Part shown: positions 33,187-41,581 of the stretch, in pieces
Position numbering within the stretch: the first letter of the stretch is position 1
Layout: every line of letters starts with the position of its first letter
Assembly: GCA_943353835.1 (NCBI GenBank)
Contig: CALRBA010000006.1
Coordinates: 1 to 50,546, forward strand
Direction: 5' to 3'
DNA: 50,546 nucleotides
Source of the DNA: Candidatus Nomurabacteria bacterium
GTDB taxonomy: Bacteria > Patescibacteriota > Minisyncoccia > Phycocordibacterales > Phycocordibacteraceae
Notes under the pieces: model-generated
What the model was told of the DNA's origin: nothing
The model's input: only the letters and a program-made list of their open reading frames with translations
The model's database searches: none
Position numbers and translations under genes: made by a program

Positions 33187-34338
33187 ATGGATATTAAAAT
33201 ACCAAGAGTTGAGGAGGAGCGGCTGCGGGGGGAGCTGGAGGCGCGGACGGACGTAGACGCGACGAGGATGAAGCGATACCTCGCGATGCCGGACCTCTCG
33301 CGGACACCAGAAAGCCCGCTTGGCGAGATTGTTGCTCGCGTGAAGGCGCTGCCTCTCTTTAAAGACTTCGACGATATCGAGATCCCCGAGATCGTCCCCG
33401 CCGCTATCTCGTTTGACCTCTTCGACTTCCCGCTCACTCACCCTGCCCGCTCGGCTTCAGACACCTACTATGTGGATGCAGAAAACATATTGCGCACACA
33501 CGACACGGTCTTTTGGTACTACTACCTCAATCAGCCTGAGATAAAGGAGAAGATTGCTCGCGGAGAATCTGTGGGTGCGCTTTGTTATGGAAAAGTGTAC
33601 CGCAAAGACGAGATCGATCGCCGGCACATGAACATCTTCCATCAGATGGGCGGGTGGTATCTCGCGCCCGAGTCTGAGCCACTGTCGATTGAAGATTTGA
33701 AGAGTGCGCTCTCGCAGGTGGTGCAGAGTGTCTTCGGCGAAGAGACGAAATTCCGCTTCAACCCTGACACCTTCCCCTACACTGACCCATCGCTCGAGGT
33801 CGAGGTCGGCGTCACTGGTGCGGCCGCGGTTGCCGCGGGGAGCGAGTGGATCGAGATACTTGGTGGCGGGATGCCCAAGGCGAGTGTGCTCGAGAAGATG
33901 GGAGTCACCGGTTATCACGGCTGGGCCTTTGGCTTTGGGCTCGAGCGCCTCGCGATTATCGGCACCGAAGCGCCCGACATCCGCCTCCTCTGGAGCGAGG
34001 ACGAGCGTGTGAAAAAACAATTGAAACTCGGGCAGAAATTTGTTGATGTGAGTAAGTATCCACCGGTAGTACGTGATATTTCTTTTGTTGTCGATAAAAG
34101 TTTTGTACCTAATAACTATTTTGACCTTGTGCGTGACATCGCTAGCAACTTGGTCGAGCAGGTGACGCTCATCGATACCTATGAAAACGCAGAAAAGCTT
34201 GGATTAGAAAAGGTGAGCTACGCGTATCGCATCACCTACCGCAGTCTCGACCGTACACTAACAAATGAGGAGGTGAACACTCTCCACGCTGAACTTGAAG
34301 TAGCTACTGTCAAGAATTTCGGCGCAAAAATTCGTTAA
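33187..34338 (+). CDS. Single-chain phenylalanine--tRNA ligase (PheS core + FDX-ACB)
   Basis: 383 aa. Residues 1-275 are a PheS-type class II catalytic core: FPLTHPARSASDTYYVD, VYRKDEIDRRHMNIFHQMGGW (motif 2, split at RRH), and GWAFGFGLERLAII (motif 3). Residues 285-383 are an FDX-ACB domain as at the C-terminus of PheT (YPPVVRDISFVVD, then YRITYRSLDRTLTNEEVN). This is the mitochondrial, monomeric PheRS layout; no pheT is seen in the window. DNA of the core is GC-rich (about 60% in lines counted by hand, over 70% locally), while the FDX-ACB part is about 43%, close to neighbours. The switch falls at the domain boundary (about 34015). TACACT lies 9 nt before the ATG. Confidence 0.85.
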   Translation: MDIKIPRVEEERLRGELEARTDVDATRMKRYLAMPDLSRTPESPLGEIVARVKALPLFKDFDDIEIPEIVPAAISFDLFDFPLTHPARSASDTYYVDAENILRTHDTVFWYYYLNQPEIKEKIARGESVGALCYGKVYRKDEIDRRHMNIFHQMGGWYLAPESEPLSIEDLKSALSQVVQSVFGEETKFRFNPDTFPYTDPSLEVEVGVTGAAAVAAGSEWIEILGGGMPKASVLEKMGVTGYHGWAFGFGLERLAIIGTEAPDIRLLWSEDERVKKQLKLGQKFVDVSKYPPVVRDISFVVDKSFVPNNYFDLVRDIASNLVEQVTLIDTYENAEKLGLEKVSYAYRITYRSLDRTLTNEEVNTLHAELEVATVKNFGAKIR

Positions 34339-34368
34339 AAAGACTCCCTGTGTTACGATAAATTCATT

Positions 34369-35607
34369 ATGAGCCCGGAGATGCTAATATACCCGTTTCT
34401 CTTCATAGCGATATTCTTTGAATCGTTTGTGCTGGTAACTCTACTCTCAAAGCCGGCGCGCGAAGCGCGTTCTCGTATGTTAAATGCTTCAACGCCGTCA
34501 GTTGCAATTGTGGTGCCGTGCTGGAATGAAGCATCAACGATTACAGCGACATGCGACTCTCTTCTGGCGCTGGATTATCCGAAAGAGAATTTGGAAATTA
34601 TTCTGGTAGATGACGGCTCCACGGATACGACGAGAGAAGCTGTGTTGCGTTTCAAAGAGCATCCGCAGATTCGCATCATACATAAAGAAAACGGCGGTAA
34701 GCATACAGCGCTCAACGCTGGCATTGCGATTACGAACGCAGAGTTAGTCGGATGTCTGGACGCTGATTCGTTCGTAGAGCCGGATGCCCTGCGTGAAATT
34801 GTCTCCTGTTTTTATAATCCACAGGTTGTAGCAGCCACGGCCGCCATGTCAATACATAAACCGAAAAACATTTTGCAGCATATGCAAAATGCAGAATACA
34901 CATTCGGCATCACACTCCGTCATGCATTCGCGTCTATAAACGGCCTGTACGTAACTCCCGGACCATTTTCGTTTTATAGGCGCGAAATAGTTAATACATT
35001 GGGAGGATTCCGCTACGGACATCAGACGGAAGATATGGAAATGGCACTTCGCATTCAGCGTGCGGGTTATGAAATTGAGAACGCACCGCGCGCTCGCGTA
35101 TATACAAAGGCGCCGTCAACGATTGCAAAACTTATAAACCAACGCACACGCTGGATAAGCGGTTTCCTGCGTAATATTCTCGGCGAATATCGCGATCTTA
35201 TCGGAAATCGTAATCACGGAGTACTAGGAATGCTCGTACTGCCAAGCGCGATTCTCTCGGTAGCGAGCGGGATTTTATTGTTCGGATTAATGCTCTTTTT
35301 GTTCGCGCGGAATACCGTTACGGCCCTTGAAGTTCGCGAAGGTATTCCGTTATCTTACGCATTTCTGCCTCATGGAACGCTTGACTGGTTTTATCTGCCT
35401 ATAGGTTTTTATACGCTTCTCGCGATTATCGTCTTGTTGACATCAATAATTCTAATAGCTATCGGCCGAAATATCTCCAAGACAACGGGCGGAATCTTTA
35501 TCGGTTTAATTTCATATACATTCTTGTACGGCCTCATAACTCCATTCTGGCTGTTTCGTGCGGCTAGCGACGTGGCGATAGGCAAGCGTAGAAGTTGGCG
35601 GTACTGA
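34369..35607 (+). CDS. Processive family 2 glycosyltransferase, membrane-bound
   Basis: 412 aa. TM1 (residues 5-27) is followed by a cytoplasmic GT-A domain: VPCWNEAST, LVDDGSTD, CLDADSFVEPDA, HQTEDMEMALR and QRTRWISGF. This is the D, DxD, ED, QxxRW set of processive beta-glycan synthases (hyaluronan/poly-GlcNAc/cellulose type). About four C-terminal TM helices follow (SAILSVASGILLFGLMLF, then FYTLLAIIVLLTSIILIA, then GGIFIGLISYTFLYGLI). It likely makes or extrudes a surface polysaccharide; the sugar cannot be read from sequence. Followed 6 bp later by the thioredoxin-like gene. TGTTACGAT is 9 nt before the ATG. Confidence 0.88.
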   Translation: MSPEMLIYPFLFIAIFFESFVLVTLLSKPAREARSRMLNASTPSVAIVVPCWNEASTITATCDSLLALDYPKENLEIILVDDGSTDTTREAVLRFKEHPQIRIIHKENGGKHTALNAGIAITNAELVGCLDADSFVEPDALREIVSCFYNPQVVAATAAMSIHKPKNILQHMQNAEYTFGITLRHAFASINGLYVTPGPFSFYRREIVNTLGGFRYGHQTEDMEMALRIQRAGYEIENAPRARVYTKAPSTIAKLINQRTRWISGFLRNILGEYRDLIGNRNHGVLGMLVLPSAILSVASGILLFGLMLFLFARNTVTALEVREGIPLSYAFLPHGTLDWFYLPIGFYTLLAIIVLLTSIILIAIGRNISKTTGGIFIGLISYTFLYGLITPFWLFRAASDVAIGKRRSWRY

Positions 35608-35613
35608 TATTAT

Positions 35614-36288
35614 ATGTCGCTTGTCGCCAGAAACGCACTTATAGCATTATTTATAACGATAGCCATTTCTGGTACCGTTGCATATGCAATCAATTATTTG
35701 AACAACGCGCGCGTATCTGAACTTTCCGCAATAGAAGAACAACTTTCAATTGATTCCCTCTCTCTGGAGACTCAATTTTCGCTTCTTGAATCTGCTCCGT
35801 GCGACAGCAATGCTTCTTCCGTTACATTGACCACCGAACTCGCCGACTTCGGCAACCGCCTATCATACGCAGAGAACCAGCTCGGAAGCGATAACTCGCA
35901 GGTGATACGGCTAAAAGAGAGATACTCTCTTCTTGAAATCCGCGATTATCTCATCACAAAACAGCTTGCACAGGTCTGTAGAACGAAGCCGGTAACGGTC
36001 CTCTATTTCTATAGCAATGCCGGTGACTGTGCCGACTGCGACAAGGCTGGTTACGCGCTTTCCTATCTGCGCGATACATACCCTGCGCTTCGCGTATATT
36101 CATTTGATTACAATCTTGACCTCGGCGCACTGAAAACATTTATAGCCGTCACTAAGGTGAGGAGTGACCTGCCTGCCTTTATAATTAACGGCAAACATTA
36201 CTACGGATTTACTTCGCTTGAAGACTTGGAGAAGCAATTCCCGAAGGGCGCTCTCGCGACAACAACTGCAACGACTACGAGACTTTGA
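35614..36288 (+). CDS. Membrane-anchored thioredoxin-fold protein
   Basis: 224 aa. An N-terminal TM (ALIALFITIAISGTVAYAI, residues 8-26) precedes a predicted coiled-coil region (30-120) with two isolated Cys, then a small thioredoxin-like domain (about 128-210). That domain has VLYFYSNAGDCADCDKAGY (a CxxC, C-A-D-C) and the cis-Pro segment LPAFIINGKHYYGF. It probably faces outside, as a redox or isomerase-like factor. It ends in a Thr-rich tail. The stop codon TGA abuts or overlaps the tRNA-Thr gene on the other strand. Cotranscribed with the glycosyltransferase (6-bp gap). Confidence 0.78.
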   Translation: MSLVARNALIALFITIAISGTVAYAINYLNNARVSELSAIEEQLSIDSLSLETQFSLLESAPCDSNASSVTLTTELADFGNRLSYAENQLGSDNSQVIRLKERYSLLEIRDYLITKQLAQVCRTKPVTVLYFYSNAGDCADCDKAGYALSYLRDTYPALRVYSFDYNLDLGALKTFIAVTKVRSDLPAFIINGKHYYGFTSLEDLEKQFPKGALATTTATTTRL

Positions 36289-36360
36289 GCCGCCTGTCAG
36301 ATTCGAACTGACCACATCCACTTTACAAAAGTGGCGCTCTACCAAATGAGCTAAGGCGGC
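36288..36360 (-). tRNA. tRNA-Thr (anticodon UGU)
   Basis: Complete cloverleaf on the minus strand. Acceptor GCCGCCT/AGGCGGC; D-arm with AGCTCATTTGGTAGAGC; anticodon stem CCACT/AGTGG with loop TTTGTAA (anticodon TGT); variable region; T-arm with GTTCGAATC. CCA is not encoded. The discriminator base (T) is the complement of the last base of the TGA stop of the convergent thioredoxin-like gene, so the two genes overlap by one base. Confidence 0.95.
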
Positions 36361-36366
36361 TAACTT

Positions 36367-36771
36367 TCACTTTATATCAGTTATTTCAGGATGTGTCGCG
36401 TTCAGGCTACCTTTGAAGTCTGAAAGCGTTTTTACGAACTCTCTGGCGGTCTCGCGCGGAGCTTCGTCAACGATGGGGTGTGTGCGAAGACGCCGTACGA
36501 GGTTTGTAAGGAGACGTTCAACCAAACGTACTGCAATCAGAGAGAAATGCACAATATCGTGTCCAATGCGTCCTATAAGATGATGTACTTCGTCGCGAAG
36601 GAATTCACCGAGATTAACATTCTCTACGATAAATTCAGTGCGTTCAACGATACGGTCAAGACGCTCTCGCTGTAGCGCGAAGAAACGAACTCCGCGTCGC
36701 GTCTCATAACTCGTTAATACGAAGAACCCAACGAGAAGCAGAAGTGAAACGAGAATAAAAACAATGTACAT
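36367..36771 (-). CDS. Small membrane-anchored protein of unknown function
   Basis: 134 aa. An N-terminal TM (IVFILVSLLLLVGFFVLTSY, residues 3-22) leads to a long charged helix, basic (RRGVRFFALQRERLDRIVERTEF) and amphipathic to residue 110, probably cytoplasmic or coiled. No family recognised. It starts 8 bp after tsf on the same strand, so it is likely the last gene of the rpsB-tsf unit. It ends 6 bp before the tRNA. Confidence 0.6.
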   Translation of the reverse strand: MYIVFILVSLLLLVGFFVLTSYETRRGVRFFALQRERLDRIVERTEFIVENVNLGEFLRDEVHHLIGRIGHDIVHFSLIAVRLVERLLTNLVRRLRTHPIVDEAPRETAREFVKTLSDFKGSLNATHPEITDIK

Positions 36772-36779
36772 AAGAACGG

Positions 36780-37232
36780 TTAGCGGGAAGAGAGACGCAC
36801 GAACTGCGTAACTTCAACGCGTTCGCCGAACTTCTGTGTCGCTTCATTCAGAAGATTATTCATCGTCTTGTCGGTATCCTTTATGAACGCTTGTTCTAAT
36901 AATTCTTCAGTATTCTCCGGATCCATAGCGGCAACCTGCATCGCGAGCTCGCGCGCGAATGCCGTAAATTCAGGATTCTTAGCGACAAAGTCGGTCTCGC
37001 AGGAGAGGAGTACCATAGCGCCAATATTCCCATCGTGCGTATAGCTCCCTATCGCGCCGGCCTTGAGATCTCTCCCGACCTTTTTAAGCGCGGACGCGCC
37101 TGAATGTTTTTTAAGAATAATCTTCGCCTTAGCGAGATCTCCACCTGCCTCTTCAAGCGCTTTCTTACACAGCATGACGGACACACCGGTCATCTCGCGT
37201 AACTCTTTAATGCTTTCAGTCGTAATTTCCAT
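36780..37232 (-). CDS. tsf: Translation elongation factor Ts, short form
   Basis: 150 aa against about 280-295 in most bacteria and 196 in Thermus. The UBA-like N-domain (SIKELREMTGVSVMLCKKAL, then GDLAKAKIILKK) and the single core repeat with LLSCETDFVAKNPEF (the TDFVAK loop that disrupts EF-Tu Mg binding) are present. The second core subdomain and coiled-coil are missing. It exchanges GDP on EF-Tu. Its own extended -10 (TGTTACTAT) lies 12 nt before the ATG, downstream of the large hairpin at 37261-37332. Confidence 0.93.
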   Translation of the reverse strand: MEITTESIKELREMTGVSVMLCKKALEEAGGDLAKAKIILKKHSGASALKKVGRDLKAGAIGSYTHDGNIGAMVLLSCETDFVAKNPEFTAFARELAMQVAAMDPENTEELLEQAFIKDTDKTMNNLLNEATQKFGERVEVTQFVRLSSR

Positions 37233-37260
37233 AGTGATTCATAAATAGTAACACGGACGA

Positions 37261-37332
37261 GGTCACTGTGATTTGTTTTTCTGTGAGTGGCTGCAGTGCC
37301 CCGAGCGAACAGAAAAACGAATCACAGTGACC
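37261..37332 (-). other. 24-bp inverted repeat between rpsB and tsf
   Basis: Arms 37261-37284 and 37309-37332 pair over 24 bp with a single G-U-compatible mismatch and a 24-nt loop. It begins 5 bp after the rpsB stop and ends 28 bp before the tsf ATG. There is no U-run after it, so it is not a standard terminator. It could be an RNase III site, a stability hairpin, or a miniature mobile element. Confidence 0.75.
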
Positions 37333-37337
37333 GTAGC

Positions 37338-38036
37338 TTACGCGGCCTGCCCCTTCAAGAATGCCTCTGTAAGCTCGGAGAGAATCAGTTCAACCGTCTT
37401 GCGCGACGTGTCGTTCGCCACTATCGGATACGTTGCATCCTTAATGTTGCAGTCAGAACTCATTACGGCAATTATCGGAATACCGGCATCGTTTGCCTCC
37501 TTCACCGCGTGCTTCTCATGCTTCGTGTCCACTATGAGAAGCGCGTCCGGCTTCTTCGTGAGCATGGTGATGCCGTCTAGACGCTCCGTGAGACGCTTTT
37601 TCTCGCGACCAATCATCACGAGTTCTAGCTTGGTGTGCTGTTTCGCAAGAGTTATCTCCGCGTCTGGAGCACTCAACTCGGCGAGCCGGTCAATGCGTTT
37701 CTTAATCTCGGTCCAGTTAGAGATTGTTCCGCCGAGCCAGCGTGCCGCTACATAAGGAGCGCCGATTTCCTGTGATGCATATTTGACAAGTGCAGAAATT
37801 TCCACCTTCCCTCCGACGAAGAGAATCGTCTTCCCTTCTTTAGCCAAGGTTGACATAACTGACTTGGCAGTTTCCAACTGTTCTGTTGTTTTTACCAAAT
37901 CAATAATCTCCTGTCGTCCTTTTGTACCAACCAAGAACGGTTTCATAGATGGATGCCGACGACTCTTTACCTGCGCGAAATGCGCCCCTGTATCAAAGAG
38001 GCGCTTCAGCTCTGCCGTATCTTTCATTTCGGTCAT
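37338..38036 (-). CDS. rpsB: 30S ribosomal protein uS2
   Basis: 232 aa. Core signatures: [19 protein letters not shown] at the N-terminus (residues 10-28), then [20 protein letters not shown], then [17 protein letters not shown], and the C-terminal [19 protein letters not shown] and [14 protein letters not shown]. Assembles late on the small subunit and is needed for bS1/initiation. The start overlaps the prfA stop by 4 bp (ATGA), so the two are translationally coupled. Confidence 0.96.
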   Translation of the reverse strand: MTEMKDTAELKRLFDTGAHFAQVKSRRHPSMKPFLVGTKGRQEIIDLVKTTEQLETAKSVMSTLAKEGKTILFVGGKVEISALVKYASQEIGAPYVAARWLGGTISNWTEIKKRIDRLAELSAPDAEITLAKQHTKLELVMIGREKKRLTERLDGITMLTKKPDALLIVDTKHEKHAVKEANDAGIPIIAVMSSDCNIKDATYPIVANDTSRKTVELILSELTEAFLKGQAA

Positions 38037-38815
38037 AATGGAGCCACTGTACCCGAATCTTTCTCACTGCGCAAGCGAAGCGCTTCTACGATGTCATCTA
38101 TATCGCCTGCGAGAAGCTTGGGTAGGTTATGCCACGATTCTTTAAGTCTATGGTCGGTAACTCTGTCTTGAAGATAGTTATAGGTGCGGATTTTCTCGGA
38201 GCGGTCGCCTGTGCCTATCTGTGCCTTACGAGCCGCAGCGTGCTTCTTCGCCTCTTCCTCTTCATGCAAGAATTCCAATTTGGCGACAAGAATTTGCATC
38301 GCTTTCTCGCGGTTCGCGAGCTGGCTGCGATCGCTTGAAGAGCGCACATCAATGCCGGTCGGCTTATGTATGACCCTGACGGCTGTTTCAACCTTATTTA
38401 CGTTCTGTCCGCCCGCTCCACCACTTCGGGAGAACTCTATTTCTATATCAGCAGGATTTATTTGTATCTTTGACTTATCGCGAATAGGTAAGACTGCGAT
38501 AGAGGCTGTGGATGTATGGATGCGCCCCGACTTCTCAGTAAGCGGCACACGCTGGACCCGATGCACGCCGGTCTCGTAACGGAGTGCCTCATACGCGCCT
38601 GTGCCCATGATCTCTAGCGTAAGGTCGTCTATGGCGCGCGTCTTCCACCCCTTATGTTCAGCATATTTCTGGTACATCTCTTTAAGGTCGCCAGCGAAGA
38701 TCCTCGCTTCGTCCCCGCCCGCGCCCGCGCGCAGTTCCATAATGACCGAGTTCGGCGCTACACTCGGATTTTCTTTTTTATCTTTTAATCCGCGCAGATA
38801 GTCCGCGTAGTCCAT
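38033..38815 (-). CDS. prfA: Peptide chain release factor 1, lacking domain 1
   Basis: 260 aa against about 360. The PxT decoding motif is PLT in [16 protein letters not shown], marking RF1 (UAA/UAG) rather than RF2 (SPF). GGQ lies in [19 protein letters not shown]. Domains 2-4 are complete. The protein begins 26 residues before the [13 protein letters not shown] strand, so the N-terminal helical domain 1 is missing. An in-frame extension is not possible, as rpmE ends 7 bp upstream. Order rpmE-prfA-rpsB-tsf on one strand. Confidence 0.92.
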   Translation of the reverse strand: MDYADYLRGLKDKKENPSVAPNSVIMELRAGAGGDEARIFAGDLKEMYQKYAEHKGWKTRAIDDLTLEIMGTGAYEALRYETGVHRVQRVPLTEKSGRIHTSTASIAVLPIRDKSKIQINPADIEIEFSRSGGAGGQNVNKVETAVRVIHKPTGIDVRSSSDRSQLANREKAMQILVAKLEFLHEEEEAKKHAAARKAQIGTGDRSEKIRTYNYLQDRVTDHRLKESWHNLPKLLAGDIDDIVEALRLRSEKDSGTVAPL

Positions 38816-38822
38816 TTTTTAA

Positions 38823-39074
38823 TTATTTCTTTTTAGCGGCGCGCTGTTTGAAGCGCTCAACACGACCTGCCTTGTCCAGTGTGCGGTCTTCACCTGTGTA
38901 GAAAGGGTGCGACTTCGAGGAGATTTCTACCGTGAGCTTCGGATACTCCTTACCATCTTCCCACTTCGCCGTCTCGGTTGTGTGAACCGTAGAACCGATA
39001 AGAAATTCCGCGCCAGAGGCGAGGTCGTGGAAGACGACTGGACGGTAGCCCGTTGGATGTATATCCTTTTTCAT
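38823..39074 (-). CDS. rpmE: 50S ribosomal protein bL31, cysteine-free type
   Basis: 83 aa. [17 protein letters not shown] and [11 protein letters not shown], then [26 protein letters not shown], match bL31 type B, without the CxxC zinc site. Bridges 50S and 30S heads. It lies 18 bp downstream of the murein hydrolase-like gene and 7 bp before prfA. Confidence 0.93.
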   Translation of the reverse strand: MKKDIHPTGYRPVVFHDLASGAEFLIGSTVHTTETAKWEDGKEYPKLTVEISSKSHPFYTGEDRTLDKAGRVERFKQRAAKKK

Positions 39075-39092
39075 CTTGATGATGATAACACA

Positions 39093-40439
39093 TTAATTGT
39101 TCGCGAGGAAGTCTATATTGTTCTGGATAGATTCGGCGAGAGCGAGGACGCTTCTACCATAACCTCTCCCTGCCGTAGCCCACGCGCCACCGGCATAATA
39201 CTTGGCCGCGGCTCGGGACTCTGCAGTGTAGCCGCCGGCGCCGGCGCCAAGATCGCTCATATAAAGCGACATCGCGATGATGGCGTCCTCGGCCACCCAA
39301 GGGTTCGACATCGCGCGTCCGCTTACTGTGGCCGTACGCGCCTCATACGATTTCCACGTTGACGGGATGAACTGTGCAGGACCCATCGCGCCTCCCCAGC
39401 CGCCGGCGCTGGCGATGGGGCACGAAACAACTTGACGATGCGGGTCGAAACCGAGTCGAAGCCCCAAATCAATGAACGGCGGCACATCGCGCGTCGGACT
39501 CATCACTTTGGCGAATATATTTCCCGAATTCTTGCCAACCCCAGCACCCGTCGCATCGTTCGTGAGATAACACTGTCCTACATTTTTCCCGAGATTTGAT
39601 TCCTGAGTCAGCACGGCGAGGATGAAGGCGGGGCGGACGCCGGTCTTCGCCTGTGCCTCTTTCGCATACACAAGTGCATCACCGAAGGTAATAGCCCCAG
39701 CATCACGTAAGGGGAAAAGCGCAACTCGTATCGCCACAGCTTTCGCCTGTCGGTCTGCGAGGACTTTCTTGTATTCAGTCTCTTGGTTCGTCGTAATCGC
39801 GAGGAGTTGTTGCTTAGCCGTTTTGTCGTTCGTAATCTGATTTTTTTGTATTTCTACTTCATACTTCGCATCGGCAGTCTGATTCTGCTTCATCGCCAAA
39901 TCTGCTTTTTCTACTTCAGTCTGTGCCTTCGTTTCGCGTATGTCGGCAAAAAGATTTTTAAGGTCTGTCTTAATGGAGGTAAATGCGTCTAAGTCGCTGA
40001 AGAATTCAGACACGTTCTGCGCGCCGAGAGCGACGCTGACGACGGAATAATCATCAAGCATTTGAGTTTGGCGCAGAATCGCGCCGAGTGACTCCTTCCC
40101 GCGTTCTATGCGGCTCGAGAGCTGCCCGATAAACACATTCTTCTTCTGTATCTGCGAAGAGAGTTGTTTAATTGTAATATTTTTCGCATTAATCTGCGCC
40201 TGTGCGGCCTTAATCTTGGTGTTTAAGAGTGTGACATCGCCTTTGAGTGTATTCCCCTGAGCTTGCAGATCTTTGACGACTTGGTCGAGTTCTGCTATCT
40301 CCTTCTGTAGCTCATCATGCTGTGCCTGGAGGCTGGCGCGCTCTGCGGGTGAGAGACTCTGTGCCTGTGCAGAATGGAGAACGATACCACCGTAAGTGGC
40401 TACAAGAACGAGTAAAAGCAAAAAAACCTTACGAACCAT
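39093..40439 (-). CDS. Secreted coiled-coil protein with lytic transglycosylase-like domain
   Basis: 448 aa. Signal peptide (VFLLLLVLVATYGGIVLHSAQA, split near residue 26). A long PcsB/CwlO-like coiled coil (30-245) with IQKKNVFIGQLSSRIERG and DDYSVVSVAL follows, as in cell-wall hydrolase regulators. The C-terminal domain (about 265-448) has AVLTQESNLG (catalytic Glu), GGAMGPAQFIPSTWKSYE and PWVAEDAIIAMSLYMSDLGA, the SLT/MltB-type lytic transglycosylase signature. It should cleave peptidoglycan glycan strands during growth or division. TTGCTATACT ends 6 nt before the ATG, so it is probably leaderless. The wall-acting gene sits within a ribosomal-protein run. Confidence 0.85.
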   Translation of the reverse strand: MVRKVFLLLLVLVATYGGIVLHSAQAQSLSPAERASLQAQHDELQKEIAELDQVVKDLQAQGNTLKGDVTLLNTKIKAAQAQINAKNITIKQLSSQIQKKNVFIGQLSSRIERGKESLGAILRQTQMLDDYSVVSVALGAQNVSEFFSDLDAFTSIKTDLKNLFADIRETKAQTEVEKADLAMKQNQTADAKYEVEIQKNQITNDKTAKQQLLAITTNQETEYKKVLADRQAKAVAIRVALFPLRDAGAITFGDALVYAKEAQAKTGVRPAFILAVLTQESNLGKNVGQCYLTNDATGAGVGKNSGNIFAKVMSPTRDVPPFIDLGLRLGFDPHRQVVSCPIASAGGWGGAMGPAQFIPSTWKSYEARTATVSGRAMSNPWVAEDAIIAMSLYMSDLGAGAGGYTAESRAAAKYYAGGAWATAGRGYGRSVLALAESIQNNIDFLANN

Positions 40440-40457
40440 CTCTCTAGTATAGCAAAA

Positions 40458-41147
40458 TTACTTCTTCTCTTGGCCGACGCTTTGGTCGGCCCCCCGACCC
40501 TCCGGCGTCGGGACTGCCTCCTCATCTTTACCCTTCTTTTCTACTTCAATTGAAGAAATATCTGCAGGAACGGCAACTTCCTCAACTTTTTCTTCAACTA
40601 CTTCCTGTACGAGAGCGACGACTTCTTCAGCTGGAGTAACGAGCGAGATGCCGATAGGTAGAACGAGGTCGCTCGCGTGTATCTTGTCTCCGAGAGCCTT
40701 GAGCGCAGAAATATCCACCACAATGTTGTGTGGGAGATTCATAGGGTCCGCCTCCACTTCCAACTCGTACATAACCTTAACCAAGTTCGCACCCGCCTCC
40801 ACCGCAGGCGAAACGCCCTCAAATGAGAGCGGAATGGCGACTTCAATATTCTGCCCTTTTGTTACCGCATAGAAGTCAACATGGCGAGGGAGGTTCGTGA
40901 GCGGGTCTAGGTCAACTTCGTGGATGAGAGTCGGCAGAGTAGAAGTCGGTCCGTCAAGGCCGGTCAGAGAAACGATGGTCGCCTCGCCTGCTTCGCGCAG
41001 AATCTTACCGAACACGCGCGCCGAAAGGGTAATCGGCGTCGCCTCTTGATGCGCGCCGTACACAACTCCAGGAACAGAGCCGGCGCGACGGATTACCGCC
41101 GCGCTCGCGCCACCGTCTTTTCGCTTCTCTACCTGTAGCGTCAACAT
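40458..41147 (-). CDS. rplY: 50S ribosomal protein bL25 (CTC family)
   Basis: 229 aa. L25 domain (residues 1-95: GSVPGVVYGAHQEATPITL) binds 5S rRNA; the CTC/TL5 C-terminal domain (96-190: IEVAIPLSFEGVSPAVEAGANL, split at FEG) follows. Then comes an acidic Glu/Val-rich tail. The last residues (about PTPEGRGADQSVGQEKK) are encoded by two adjacent palindromes at 40472-40512. Start ATG 41147 (MLTLQVEKR) is preferred; an earlier ATG at 41216 would add 23 unrelated residues. Confidence 0.92.
   Translation of the reverse strand: MLTLQVEKRKDGGASAAVIRRAGSVPGVVYGAHQEATPITLSARVFGKILREAGEATIVSLTGLDGPTSTLPTLIHEVDLDPLTNLPRHVDFYAVTKGQNIEVAIPLSFEGVSPAVEAGANLVKVMYELEVEADPMNLPHNIVVDISALKALGDKIHASDLVLPIGISLVTPAEEVVALVQEVVEEKVEEVAVPADISSIEVEKKGKDEEAVPTPEGRGADQSVGQEKK
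40472..40512. repeat. Two adjacent mini-palindromes at the 3' end of rplY
   Basis: GGCCGAC/GTCGGCC (40472-40478/40485-40491) and CCCGAC/GTCGGG (40493-40498/40507-40512). They encode the non-conserved tail of bL25. No U-run follows, so they are not a simple terminator. Confidence 0.6.
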
Positions 41148-41229
41148 ATCGGCCAAGTATGCCGTATCCTCACCTTTTTCGCAAGCATTTGACTGGTATT
41201 GGCGGACGCCCGCCATACATCAACAATTA

Positions 41230-41547
41230 TTATTCTTGAATTGAGCCGAATGCTCTCAATTCTAGATTTTCCAAACGGCTTACAATTTTTTTATAATCAT
41301 AATGTAGCGAGAGAACGTTCGCATTTACCGCCGTAATCTTCTGGTCAAGAATCTTGATTTGTCCCGAGAGCCGTTCATCAAGGTTTTCAATCTGCCCAGA
41401 TAGGCGCTCATCAAGCTCGTCAATGCGATCATGTACACCGTTGAAGCTCTGCCCAACTTCAGTGAATCCCTCCGCCATCATTCGCGCGAGGTCATCGAGC
41501 GTGACATTTTTTGGGACTTTCTGCGTTTTTGCGGCCCGCTTTTTCAT
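41230..41547 (-). CDS. Small coiled-coil protein
   Basis: 105 aa. A basic start (KKRAAKTQKVPKN) is followed by a helix (VTLDDLARMMAEGFTEVGQ) and a coiled coil with an 11-residue duplication (LDERLSGQIEN/LDERLSGQIKI), then LENLELRAFG. Similar small proteins are frequent in Patescibacteria; function unknown. TGGTATACT ends 6 nt before the ATG, giving a leaderless start. A separate unit 82 bp upstream of rplY. Confidence 0.7.
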   Translation of the reverse strand: MKKRAAKTQKVPKNVTLDDLARMMAEGFTEVGQSFNGVHDRIDELDERLSGQIENLDERLSGQIKILDQKITAVNANVLSLHYDYKKIVSRLENLELRAFGSIQE

Positions 41548-41581
41548 AGGTAAAGTATACCACGCGAGTCAAGGCGGGGGT

